DNA from: SHLQ01 sp033344795
GTDB lineage: Bacteria > Actinomycetota > Acidimicrobiia > Acidimicrobiales > SHLQ01
Direction: 5' to 3'
NCBI GenBank assembly: GCA_033344795.1
Contig: JAWPMS010000001.1
Span: 3,534,001 to 3,598,000, forward strand
Length of the DNA stretch: 64,000 nt
Shown here: positions 1 to 7,968 of the stretch, one piece after another
How the letters are laid out: every line of letters starts with the position of its first letter
How positions within the stretch are numbered: the stretch's first letter is position 1
Position numbers and translations under genes: made by a program
The notes under the pieces: model-generated
What the model was told of the DNA's origin: nothing
The model's input: only the letters and a program-made list of their open reading frames with translations
Database searches by the model: none

Positions 1-3000
1 CGGGAATCGTGTCACCGTCCGAGTCCAGGTCTTGGAAGTTCGGCGTGCCATCGGCGTCCGTGTCGCGTGGGTTCGCCACATTGGGGCCCGCTTCAACGGC
101 GTCCGGGATGCCGTCGTCGTCGGAGTCGAGCTCGAGAAAGTCCGCAACGCTGTCGCCATCTGTGTCGGTCGGCGCAGGGTCACGTGAGTCCACCAATCCA
201 TCACCGTTCAGGTCGCCCGTGGAGGGGTCGTCCATGGCGTCGATCGTGCCGTCGTTGTTGGCGTCGAGGAGGCCGTTGCCGCTTTCGAATACATCGGTCA
301 TTCCGTCGCCGTCGGAGTCGAGGTCGAGGTAATTCGGCTGTGGGTCGCCATCGACATTCGGTGGAGTGGTATTCGCCGTGTCGGCGAGGCCGTCGTTGTT
401 CGCGTCGAGTGTGGCTTGGTCGTCTATGACGCCGTTGTCATCGCCATCGAGCGCGGCGTTCCCCGATTCGTCGACATCGGTGATGCCGTCGTTGTCCGAG
501 TCGAGGTCGAGCAGGTTCGGAATTCCGTCGCCATCGAAATCGTCCGAGCCTTCCGTGACGTCTGGGATCCCGTCACCGTCGGTATCGGCATCGGAGACGT
601 CGGGGATGCCGTCGTTGTCGGTGTCGACGAGGTTGGTGATTCCGTCGTGGACACCGTCGCCGTCGCCGTCGTTCGTCCCCACATCGTCGAGCACGCCGTC
701 ATCGTTGCCGTCGAGGTCTCCGTTGCCGCCTTCATCGACGTCGCTCACGCCGTCGTCGTCGGAGTCGAGGTCCTGGTAGTCGGGGTTGCCGACCCCATCT
801 GTGTTCGGCGGGGTGGTGGAGGCCGTGTCGGCGAGCCCATCGTTGTTGATGTCGCCCGTGGAGGGGTCGTCCATGGCGTCGATGGTGCCGTCGTCGTCAA
901 GGTCGTGCTGGGCGTTTCCCCCCTCGACCGTGTCCAACACGCCGTCGTCGTCCGCATCGAGGTCGCGATAGTCCTCAGGGCCAACGCCGTCGGTGTTCAC
1001 TGGCGACGTGTCGGCGCTGTCGGCGAGCCCATCGTTGTTTGTGTCGCCCGTGGAGGGGTCGTCCATGGCGTCGATGGTGCCGTCGTCGTCCGCATCCAGG
1101 CTGCCGTTTCCACCTTCCTCGACATCGGGAATGCCGTCGTTGTCGGAGTCGAGATCGCGATAGTCGGGAACGCCGTCGAGATCTGTGTCGATCGTGGCGT
1201 CGCCACCGTCGGTTTCGTCGGCATCGAGAATGCCATCGTTGTCGGAGTCGATATCGAGGAAGTCCGAAACGCCGTCGCCATCGGTGTCGATGGGTGTGCC
1301 GGTCGATTCAGGGTCAATTTCGTCGGCATCGGGAATGCCGTCGCCGTCGCTGTCTCCCGAAAGGTCGAGAACGATCGTTGCGGCCGCGACATCGTTGGGC
1401 GCAGCTGGGTCGGAGACCGTCTGGTTGGTCAAGTCGACCGAGCTGGCGACGATCGGTCCGGAGGTCGGGAGGTCGAGCGACATCTGCACCGGTACGACCA
1501 CGCTGACGGGCGCGCCGTCCACGATCGGTCCTGCGATCGGACAGGTAACCTCGCCCGAGGTTTCCGTGCAACCATTCGGGTTTGCGGCCGCGCCATCGAA
1601 GACGACACCGGTTGGCAGCGAGAATGTCACGTCGACCGAACCGCCCTGCGACGGCCCGACGTTCGTCACCGTGGCATCGATCTGACCGGTCTGACCCGGC
1701 GTGAGAACCGGCACGCTGTCAAGGGTGACGGCGAGGTCAGCTTCGGCGATTCCGCTGGTGATGGTCGAGTTGATGTTGGTGTTGTCGGCGGGAGTCGGAT
1801 CGGTTGCCGTCGTGGTCGCGGTCGCCGTCCCATCTCCAAAGGTCGTGCTGTCGGGTGCATCAGCCGGCATGAGCACCGGAATCGCCAGGTTCACCGGCGC
1901 TCCAGGGGCAAGAGCTCCGACCGTGCAGACGACGGTGCCAGATGGCGTTTCGCTGCAACCGCCGGGAAGACTGGTTGACGTGTCGACGTCGACACCTGTC
2001 GGAAGCACATAGGTCATCGATGTCGCTGCGGCGTTCGAGGGCCCTGAGTTGGAGACCGCAATGGTGACCGTCCCGGAGGTGCCGGGAACGAGCGGCGTGG
2101 CCGGATCCGTAACCACGACGGCCAGATCTGCTGCTGCGGCGTTGGTGGTGATATCGGCCTCGCCACTTGCGCCGTCGGCGTCCGTCGCCGTTGTCGTCGC
2201 AGAAACCGTGCCATCAAGGGTTGTCGACGGTGTTGCCGTAGGCGCAACGAGAACGTCGATGTCGTACGTCGCCGTGCCAGAGCTCAAGTCCACGGGACCA
2301 CACGTCACGGTGCCAACGGGACCTTCGGTACACAGCCCGGGCAAGGCTCCGGAGACGGTGACGTCAGTGGGCAGCACGTAGACGACGTTCGAGGCGGTGG
2401 CTGTCGACGGTCCGGACTCGTAGGTCAAGGTCAGCGTGACTGTGCCCGTCTCGCCCGGTGTGATTGCGGGGGTCGACGCGGACACCTCGATGTCGGCGAC
2501 CGGTCCGGTGACCGTGAACGTCGCGCTCAAGGAGTCGTTGGCGCCATCGTCATCGGTGACCGCTTGGTTCTCCGCCGTGCCCGAGACGTTGGTCGTGCCT
2601 GCCGAGGTGCTTGCGGCAACAGCGAGATTGAATACGACGGAGCCGGTACCGGTCGGAACGGTAGGACCGGACACCGCGCAGGTGACGCCATCCGACGTGC
2701 CGTTCAGCGCGCAACCGGCGGTGCTGCCTGCGGCGACGAACGATGTGCCAGAGGGCAGCGGATACGTGATGTCGAACGCCTGCGCATCAGAGGGGCCGTT
2801 GTTGACATAAGCGACGGTGACCGCGTCGCTGTTGCCCGGTGTGACACTGGGGCTCGAGACCGACGTGACCTCGACGTCCGCGATCGGGTTGAGGAACGTG
2901 AACGTGCCGGCAGCGGTGTTGTTCGAACCGTTGGCGTCGGGAGTATTCGTGGTCCCGATGGTCGCCGACGTCGCTTGGGACCCTGCGGCAGCGGAGGGAA

Positions 3001-4414
3001 GTGTGTCGAGCGTGACAACTGCGGTCGGCGACGCACCATCAGCGATTGGTCCGCTGATCACGCACTCGACGTTGGGGGTGACGAAGGTGCAGCCGGGCGA
3101 GGCCGCAACGTTCAACGTCGTGCTGGCTGGCAGAGGGAAGTCGACGGTGACGTCGCCGGAGTCACCGATACCGTTGTTGCGAATCGTGAGGGTCAGCGAG
3201 GTTTGGAGGCCCGGGACGACCGACGGTGACGTGATCGACACCATCTCGATATCTGCGTTTTCGAGGTAGTCGACGGTGCCTCCATCGGCGTTCTGCAACG
3301 TGAAATCCTCGGTGACGAGGGCGCCGTTGGTCTCGTCGTCGATGGTGTCGACGGAATCCGACCACCCGTTGGCGCCGAATGGTCCGGGGATCACGCCGGC
3401 GGTTGCCGGTATTGCGTGGCCTGATTCGTCGGCGTCCAAGATCTTGTCGCCGTCCGAGTCGAGGTCGATGTAGTTCGGAGTGCCGTCGCCGTCGAAGTCG
3501 GCCGCGCCGTTTGATCCGCCATCCTCTGTGGCATCGCCGATGCCATCGCTGTCGGAGTCGAGGTCTTTGTAGTTGGGTATGCCATCACTGTCGGTATCGC
3601 CGTCACCTTCGACGGCGTCGGTGATTCCGTCGTTGTCGTCGTCGGGGTCGTCGATGTCGGCCAGACCGTCTCCGTCGTGGTCCGAGACTCCCGTACATGT
3701 CGGAGTGCTGATGTCAGGGCCTGCCCCGTTATGCCGGAAGATACGCCCAGAGCTGGTGGCCAGATACGAGATCGTTGCTTCGGACGTGCCGGCAAAATCG
3801 AGCTGCACCTTGGCGGTGTCACGGGTCGCGTCGCCAGGTGTTGGTGTGTCGGTGTTGTTGTCGCCTCCGGGAAACAAGATCACGCTGGGGTCGGCCGTGT
3901 CCGGAACGATCGCGGTGGGGGAGTTCAACTGGAAGCCGAAAAGATCATCGGTCGAGACCTCGACCGCTTCGATGTATGTGCCCGGTGTGTCTTCGACCGA
4001 GTCGATGTCGCCGATCGTCCAGCTCGCCAGCACCGGGACGGGGTTGGTCGTGCCGGTTTCGACGAATTTCCAGATGATGTCGATTTGGCCGCTGGCATCG
4101 GTGGTCAGGCTTGCCACGGACCCATCCGAGGTGAACGTGCCGGTGGCGGTGCTTGAACCTTGCGCTTCGGGGATGGCGTCGATGGCTGTCCCATCGAAGG
4201 TGGCGACATTGACGTAACGGCCCGAGCTGAACGTGCTGAAGTCAAAGGACGGCCAAGGTGGGGTTCCTGCAGAGCCGCATGCGCTGGGTGGATCTGCGGC
4301 GGAAAGTGTTGCCACGCCCGCGATCGCAATCGAGGTCGCCATGAGTCCAACGACGGCCGCAACAGCGAGTGAGCTGCGACCCGCAGCGCGGACAAGAGAT
4401 GAGAGGTAGGGCAT
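1..4414 (-). CDS. Giant secreted DUF11 / Asp-rich calcium-repeat protein (3' end outside window)
   Basis: The minus strand reads open from the ATG at 4414 to the window edge, about 1471 codons with no stop. Residues 1-40 form a signal peptide (MPYLSSLVRAAGRSS then a hydrophobic run). A unique region follows to about 3700, then a short block of DxDxDG-type repeats (about 3700-3430). Five successive DUF11-like beta-sandwich domains follow (about 3280-2900, 2895-2520, 2515-2135, 2130-1760, 1755-1375), each with a xxVTPGxxxTVT strand and an Asn-Gly-Pro-Ser turn. From 1365 to 1 the chain is almost pure Asp-rich thrombospondin-3-like repeats such as DLDSDNDGIPD, which bind calcium in this fold family. 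GGAG lies 7 bases before the ATG. It is probably a cell-surface or extracellular structural or adhesive protein; any C-terminal anchor is outside the window. Confidence 0.88.
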   Translation of the reverse strand, partial: MPYLSSLVRAAGRSSLAVAAVVGLMATSIAIAGVATLSAADPPSACGSAGTPPWPSFDFSTFSSGRYVNVATFDGTAIDAIPEAQGSSTATGTFTSDGSVASLTTDASGQIDIIWKFVETGTTNPVPVLASWTIGDIDSVEDTPGTYIEAVEVSTDDLFGFQLNSPTAIVPDTADPSVILFPGGDNNTDTPTPGDATRDTAKVQLDFAGTSEATISYLATSSGRIFRHNGAGPDISTPTCTGVSDHDGDGLADIDDPDDDNDGITDAVEGDGDTDSDGIPNYKDLDSDSDGIGDATEDGGSNGAADFDGDGTPNYIDLDSDGDKILDADESGHAIPATAGVIPGPFGANGWSDSVDTIDDETNGALVTEDFTLQNADGGTVDYLENADIEMVSITSPSVVPGLQTSLTLTIRNNGIGDSGDVTVDFPLPASTTLNVAASPGCTFVTPNVECVISGPIADGASPTAVVTLDTLPSAAAGSQATSATIGTTNTPDANGSNNTAAGTFTFLNPIADVEVTSVSSPSVTPGNSDAVTVAYVNNGPSDAQAFDITYPLPSGTSFVAAGSTAGCALNGTSDGVTCAVSGPTVPTGTGSVVFNLAVAASTSAGTTNVSGTAENQAVTDDDGANDSLSATFTVTGPVADIEVSASTPAITPGETGTVTLTLTYESGPSTATASNVVYVLPTDVTVSGALPGLCTEGPVGTVTCGPVDLSSGTATYDIDVLVAPTATPSTTLDGTVSATTTATDADGASGEADITTNAAAADLAVVVTDPATPLVPGTSGTVTIAVSNSGPSNAAATSMTYVLPTGVDVDTSTSLPGGCSETPSGTVVCTVGALAPGAPVNLAIPVLMPADAPDSTTFGDGTATATTTATDPTPADNTNINSTITSGIAEADLAVTLDSVPVLTPGQTGQIDATVTNVGPSQGGSVDVTFSLPTGVVFDGAAANPNGCTETSGEVTCPIAGPIVDGAPVSVVVPVQMSLDLPTSGPIVASSVDLTNQTVSDPAAPNDVAAATIVLDLSGDSDGDGIPDADEIDPESTGTPIDTDGDGVSDFLDIDSDNDGILDADETDGGDATIDTDLDGVPDYRDLDSDNDGIPDVEEGGNGSLDADDDGTIDAMDDPSTGDTNNDGLADSADTSPVNTDGVGPEDYRDLDADDDGVLDTVEGGNAQHDLDDDGTIDAMDDPSTGDINNDGLADTASTTPPNTDGVGNPDYQDLDSDDDGVSDVDEGGNGDLDGNDDGVLDDVGTNDGDGDGVHDGITNLVDTDNDGIPDVSDADTDGDGIPDVTEGSDDFDGDGIPNLLDLDSDNDGITDVDESGNAALDGDDNGVIDDQATLDANNDGLADTANTTPPNVDGDPQPNYLDLDSDGDGMTDVFESGNGLLDANNDGTIDAMDDPSTGDLNGDGLVDSRDPAPTDTDGDSVADFLELDSDDDGIPDAVEAGPNVANPRDTDADGTPNFQDLDSDGDTIP
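228..1084 (-). repeat. Near-identical repeat modules inside the Asp-rich region
   Basis: A stretch of about 32 bases encoding IDAMDDPSTGD occurs three times on the minus strand, beginning on the plus strand at 212, 851 and 1043. The copies at 851 and 1043 are 192 bases (64 codons) apart and their flanking modules are also alike (NNDGLADTASTTPPNTDG versus NNDGLADSADTSPVNTDG). This looks like recent tandem growth of the repeat region. Confidence 0.7.
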
Positions 4415-4527
4415 CGATGACTCCAAATTGACGGGAGAAGCAGCAGCTCCCTCGTCGAGAGGTCACGATGTTGTTAGTTGGTGGGTCAGAAACGTCGGCG
4501 ATTTGGTCACCGCGGCCCAGCGCAGAT

Positions 4528-4543
4528 TGGTTGGAAACAACCA
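4528..4543 (-). terminator. Small GAAA-loop hairpin downstream of the VOC gene
   Basis: TGGTTG-GAAA-CAACCA is a perfect 6-bp stem lying 27 bases past the stop of the minus-strand VOC gene. There is no clear T-run, so a role as a terminator is only possible. Confidence 0.25.
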
Positions 4544-4570
4544 GCGTTGGGAGGTCGCAGGCAGGGTGCG

Positions 4571-5062
4571 TCAGTCGACCGTTGGAATCTCGCCCCAGCG
4601 TTCGTGCATGGTGGCGTAAATGCCCTGGTCCCAGGAGAACTCAATGGTGTTTCCATCGGGGTCGTTGAGCATGGCGATGTACCCGATCGGCGGGGGCATC
4701 ATCGTTGGCGGCATCGCCAGACAGCCACGCTCCGTGGCCTTCGCGGCGATCTCGTCAATAGCCTCTTTGGTCGGCAATTCCATTCCGAGATGCGCAAACG
4801 GAGCGAGCGTTGCGATCGGCGCCGAGGCGAACGGATCTTTGCCCGGGAAGAACTGAGCCAGTACCAACAGGAAAGGGTTGTTGGTTTTGCCCGGCATTCC
4901 AAGCCAGGCTCCGTAGCCCGACTCGTCTTCGCGCCGGTCTATCAATTCGAGTGGTGTGAATTCGGTGAACCACGCAATGGTCGCATCCATATCGGTGACG
5001 CGGAGCGCCATATGGGTCCAACGCGGTTCGGTTGGATGCAGTTCGTACGTTGAGTCCGTCAC
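4571..5062 (-). CDS. VOC (glyoxalase/bleomycin-resistance fold) family protein
   Basis: A 163-residue protein of the vicinal oxygen chelate family. It shows THMALRVTDMDATIAWF at the N terminus, FAHLGMEL in the middle and LNDPDGNTIEFSWDQG near the C terminus; the His, His and Glu in these strands are the usual metal ligands. The likely GTG start at 5062 has GGAGG 5 bases upstream; a TTG 12 bases earlier overlaps that ribosome site and is less likely. It is divergent from the FadR-type regulator, with a palindromic operator between them, so it is probably part of the same regulon. The substrate cannot be told; glyoxalase I, extradiol dioxygenase-like or isomerase activity are all possible in this fold. 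Confidence 0.85.
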   Translation of the reverse strand: MTDSTYELHPTEPRWTHMALRVTDMDATIAWFTEFTPLELIDRREDESGYGAWLGMPGKTNNPFLLVLAQFFPGKDPFASAPIATLAPFAHLGMELPTKEAIDEIAAKATERGCLAMPPTMMPPPIGYIAMLNDPDGNTIEFSWDQGIYATMHERWGEIPTVD

Positions 5063-5126
5063 CGGAGCCTCCAAGCGGGTCGTGTGCCAGTCGAGGGCAG
5101 CAAGACTGAACCTAGCATCGGTCAGT

Positions 5127-5137
5127 TGGTCAGACCA
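5127..5137. promoter_or_regulatory. Operator O1, FadR-type palindrome
   Basis: TGGTCAGACCA is a perfect palindrome about one central base between the VOC gene and the regulator gene. Its surroundings (GTCAGT before, CC after) repeat almost exactly at O3 (6466-6476). The FadR subfamily of GntR regulators is known to bind TGGTNNNACCA-type sites. Confidence 0.7.
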
Positions 5138-5193
5138 CCAAGAACTTCGTACGACGTGTCAATTTCTGTGGATCCCCACACATCGTGGTACGT

Positions 5194-5204
5194 TGGTCTG
5201 ACCA
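5194..5204. promoter_or_regulatory. Operator O2, FadR-type palindrome at the regulator's own promoter
   Basis: TGGTCTGACCA, 57 bases from O1 and just before the likely start of the regulator gene. The placement suggests autoregulation and control of the divergent VOC gene. Confidence 0.7.
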
Positions 5205-5250
5205 GTGGTCCAAAGCCTGTGGGCTCAGACGTGACAAGGTTGGCTCTCCG

Positions 5251-5982
5251 TTGCCCGAAAAAGTGGCCCCTGACGACAAGCTCTTCGAACCCATCTCGCG
5301 GGAGACGGTGAGCTCGCAGATCAAGACCCAGCTGCTCCAACGCATCACGACCGGCGACTTGGCGCCAGGGGAGATGATGCCATCGGAGCGTGATCTCAGC
5401 GAGGGGTTCAAGGTCGCTCGTACGTCTGTGCGCGAGGCAATGCAGGGCCTGGTTTCGATCGGTGCCGTCGAACGACGCGGCAACCGGTCGTACGTGGCCG
5501 AGCACCTACCCGATGTGGTGATGGTCGACGGAGGCGATCGGAACTCCTTCGTCGCTGAGCTGTTCGAGACTCGACGGGTGCTCGAGGTGCCGATGTTCGC
5601 GTTGGCGTGCGAGCGTTCCGATGACGCCGCACGTGAGTCGGTGATGGATCTTGCTCGGCGTTTTGACGAGTCACTCGATATCAGCAGGTTTCGTCGACTC
5701 GATCGGGAGTTTCACACGACGATTGCTGCCCACTGTGGGAATCCGCTACTCATCGAGCTCTACGGCAAGGTGCTCGACCAGCTGTTCCGTTCATCGGAGT
5801 TCGATGCGATGCTCGAGTCGGAATCGAACAAGGTCGAGGTGGACCAGATCATCGCCTCGTCATCAGCAGCTCACCGGGCAATCGGCTTGGCCTTTGCTTC
5901 CGGTGATGCCGATGAGGTGCGTCGGCTCACCGAACATCACCTCGACGATGTGGAACACTCGATCGTCGACGACCTCGACTAA
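5251..5982 (+). CDS. FadR/FCD-subfamily GntR transcriptional regulator
   Basis: A DNA-binding regulator of about 243 residues. The N-terminal winged helix carries the GntR signature: QIKTQLLQRITTGDLAPGEM, MPSERDLSEGF, ARTSVREAMQGL and GAVERRGNRSYV. The C-terminal all-helical FCD ligand-binding domain has FDESLDISRFRRLDREFH, TIAAHCGNPLL and the late His pair (AHRAI, EHHLDDVE), residues that bind a metal in FCD proteins. An in-frame GTG at 5185 would give 22 more residues but would put operator O2 inside the gene; the TTG at 5251 (AAGG 12 bases upstream) is preferred, with modest certainty. It is the best candidate for the protein that binds O1-O6. The 3' end overlaps the convergent SnoaL-like gene by 4 bases. 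Confidence 0.88.
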   Translation: MPEKVAPDDKLFEPISRETVSSQIKTQLLQRITTGDLAPGEMMPSERDLSEGFKVARTSVREAMQGLVSIGAVERRGNRSYVAEHLPDVVMVDGGDRNSFVAELFETRRVLEVPMFALACERSDDAARESVMDLARRFDESLDISRFRRLDREFHTTIAAHCGNPLLIELYGKVLDQLFRSSEFDAMLESESNKVEVDQIIASSSAAHRAIGLAFASGDADEVRRLTEHHLDDVEHSIVDDLD

Positions 5983-6431
5983 CTCGTGGTCACGCCAAAT
6001 GGCGCGAGCGCCTCGCGTGCTTCGTTGCTCACCTGGGTCAAGAAGACGGCGCTGTCCCAGTAGTCGGTTCTGTGGGTAAGTAGTCCGTCGGCCGCGCGGA
6101 GTCGCATGACTCCACGAACCGAAATTGGTGCGTCTCCCTGCCATTTCGCCTTCATTGTGTAGAACGCTGCGGCGTCGTCGCCCTCGACGAGAATGCCCTC
6201 CACCTCGTATCGCAGGCTGACCATGTCGCCCAAGAATCCGGTGAGCCGTTCGCGATACGCGTCCTTGCCTGTGCACCCGCTTCCGAGGGCCGCAGTGTGC
6301 TCGTTGATGAAATCGGGGGACACGTGGTCGGCTATCTCGTCGGGATCGGCGCGGCTGAAGGCATCGAGGTACGAACGGGCGATGGTGGCGATGGGTTTTG
6401 GATCTTCTCGGGAAGCAGTGGATTCTGACAC
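5979..6431 (-). CDS. SnoaL-like / NTF2-fold protein
   Basis: A 150-residue small alpha+beta barrel protein: ATIARSYLDAFSRADPDEIA, then HVSPDFINEHTAAL, GKDAYRERLTGFL, and strands YEVEGILVEGDDAAAFYTMK and LTHRTDYWDSAVFL. This is the layout of SnoaL-like polyketide cyclase / limonene-epoxide-hydrolase relatives. The GTG start at 6431 is chosen because the frame stays open much further upstream but would run into the divergent Rieske gene. Operator O3 lies in the 63-base gap between the two starts, so both genes are probably controlled together. The substrate is unknown. Confidence 0.75.
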   Translation of the reverse strand: MSESTASREDPKPIATIARSYLDAFSRADPDEIADHVSPDFINEHTAALGSGCTGKDAYRERLTGFLGDMVSLRYEVEGILVEGDDAAAFYTMKAKWQGDAPISVRGVMRLRAADGLLTHRTDYWDSAVFLTQVSNEAREALAPFGVTTS

Positions 6432-6465
6432 GAGACCGAGTCTAGGATCAGCGCAAGTGGTCAGT

Positions 6466-6476
6466 TGGTCTGACCA
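6466..6476. promoter_or_regulatory. Operator O3, FadR-type palindrome
   Basis: TGGTCTGACCA between the divergent SnoaL-like and Rieske genes. The context GTCAGT-TGGTCTGACCA-CCT matches O1 closely. Confidence 0.7.
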
Positions 6477-6494
6477 CCTAGGAAAAGGGGCCTG

Positions 6495-7505
6495 ATGACC
6501 AACTTCGTCCATCATGCAGCGCTGAAAAATTGTTGGTACCCGGTGATCGACTCGGCGGATCTGGTCGAGAATCCCGTTTCCGTCCGACTGCTCGGTGAAG
6601 ACCTGGTGTTGTGGCGTTCGACGAACGGTTCCATCGTCGTGGCCCCTGATCGATGCCCACATCGTGAGGCTCCTCTCTCGGTGGGCGCAGCAGAGAACGG
6701 CGTTCTCTCGTGCGCATACCATGGGTGGGGGTTCGGCGATGACGGACAGTGCGTGTCAATTCCGTCTTCCGGTCCCGAGGCGACGATCCCGCCCAGCGCC
6801 CACTTGCCTTGTCGATCGGCCCAAGAGCGCTACGGCTTGATTTGGGTATGCCCCGGCGACGCCTCGACACCGATCCCCGAGATCGGTCAAGAGTCCGATC
6901 CGAAATTCCGACGGATCAACACCGGGGTTGAGGAGTGGGCGGTATCGACCCCGCGGCTCGTCGACAATTTCATGGACTTCAGCCACTTCCCGTGGGTTCA
7001 CACCGGAACATTCGGTGGGGCGCAGGATCCGTACGTCCCAAAGCTCGAACTCGAACAACTCGATGATGCGTTCTTCGGCTACACGTACGAGGTCGACGCT
7101 TCGAACCCCGACGAAGCTGCGGTGACCAGCGGTAGCGACGCAGACGTCGTTCACCGGGTGATGTCGACCGGGTTCGCACTTCCGTTCACGGTTCGCAGCA
7201 CCATTCGGTATGACGACGGACTCGAACACATCTTGTTGCTGTGCAGCACTCCGGTCGATGACCTCAACTCGCTGTTCACCTTTGTCGTGTGGCGGAACGA
7301 CGACTTTTCGACCGACCCACAAGAGGTGGTGGCGTTCGATCGTGCCATCGGAGCCGAGGACAAGGTGATGCTCGAGCGCGTGCCGGGAACGATGCCTCTC
7401 GGTCGAACCGATTTGGTAAGCGTGCAATCGGACAAACCGTCGGTTGAGTGGCGGCGCCGGTTCGTCGAACTGCTCGGTCTCGGTAGCGAGCCGACGAACG
7501 TATGA
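6495..7505 (+). CDS. Rieske [2Fe-2S] aromatic/N-demethylating oxygenase, alpha subunit
   Basis: A 336-residue Rieske non-heme iron oxygenase. The Rieske cluster ligands are C54 and H56 (DRCPHREAP) and C73 and H76 (SCAYHGW). The catalytic domain begins at VDNFMDFSHFPWVHTGTFG, where H164 and H169 should bind the mononuclear iron. Length and motifs fit the vanillate O-demethylase / toluenesulfonate monooxygenase / N-demethylase type. AAGGGG lies 5 bases before the ATG. Operator O3 sits just upstream. It probably adds oxygen to, or removes a methyl group from, the substrate of this island. No reductase gene is present in the window, so electrons must come from elsewhere. Confidence 0.9.
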   Translation: MTNFVHHAALKNCWYPVIDSADLVENPVSVRLLGEDLVLWRSTNGSIVVAPDRCPHREAPLSVGAAENGVLSCAYHGWGFGDDGQCVSIPSSGPEATIPPSAHLPCRSAQERYGLIWVCPGDASTPIPEIGQESDPKFRRINTGVEEWAVSTPRLVDNFMDFSHFPWVHTGTFGGAQDPYVPKLELEQLDDAFFGYTYEVDASNPDEAAVTSGSDADVVHRVMSTGFALPFTVRSTIRYDDGLEHILLLCSTPVDDLNSLFTFVVWRNDDFSTDPQEVVAFDRAIGAEDKVMLERVPGTMPLGRTDLVSVQSDKPSVEWRRRFVELLGLGSEPTNV

Positions 7506-7522
7506 GTTGCAGCCAAATGCTA

Positions 7523-7533
7523 TGGTCTGACCA
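7523..7533. promoter_or_regulatory. Operator O4, FadR-type palindrome before the cupin-hyuAB operon
   Basis: TGGTCTGACCA (with flanks TA and TC) 7 bases upstream of the AGGAG ribosome site of the cupin gene. Its position just ahead of the start suggests repression of the 7552-14363 gene run. Confidence 0.7.
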
Positions 7534-7551
7534 TCAGTCCAGGAGTGACGT

Positions 7552-7968
7552 GTGAATCTTTCAAATGAGTACTGCTATTTCTACGATGACGACGCGTTCG
7601 TCGAGACCGACCGCCCCGGCTTCAGACGGCGTGTGATCACCGGCGAGAATCTGCAGCTCTGCTTCTGGCGCATCACCGGGGGAACCCAAGGTTCGTTCAT
7701 GCACAAACATGACGACCACGAACAGCTTGGAATCATCGTCCGAGGCGCTCTCGATTTTCGAATCTCCCCAGACAAGGACGTCGAGCAACGAGACACGATT
7801 GGACCGAACGAGTTCTATCTCGCCCATCCGGGAGTCTGGCACGGAGATAGCAACTTCATTGGCGACGAGGAGTACAACGAATGTTGGATTCTCGATGTCT
7901 TTGCGCCGCCCCGAGACGATCTGCGCGGCGTCGGCGAGACTGAAAACCTCGAGAGGAAGACCCCATGA
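7552..7968 (+). CDS. Cupin domain protein
   Basis: A 138-residue single cupin. Motif 1 is seen as FMHKHDDHEQLGIIVRGALDF (His residues at the start, Glu in the middle) and motif 2 as YLAHPGVWHGDSN, so the metal ligands appear to be present. The GTG start has AGGAG 7 bases upstream. It overlaps the hyuA start by 4 bases (ATGA), so it is translated with the hydantoinase genes. Cupins in such operons may be small dioxygenases, isomerases or sensors; the exact job is not visible. Confidence 0.82.
   Translation: MNLSNEYCYFYDDDAFVETDRPGFRRRVITGENLQLCFWRITGGTQGSFMHKHDDHEQLGIIVRGALDFRISPDKDVEQRDTIGPNEFYLAHPGVWHGDSNFIGDEEYNECWILDVFAPPRDDLRGVGETENLERKTP

Noticed and set aside
416..1978. A 520-codon open frame on the plus strand
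   Set aside because: It is the shadow of the minus-strand Asp-rich gene; its product is a Val/Asp/Gly-rich string without a signal peptide, and the minus strand has domains and a proper start.
5979..6722. A longer 247-codon version of the SnoaL-like gene
   Set aside because: The extra part lies antisense to the Rieske gene and across operator O3; the GTG at 6431 fits the family's N terminus.
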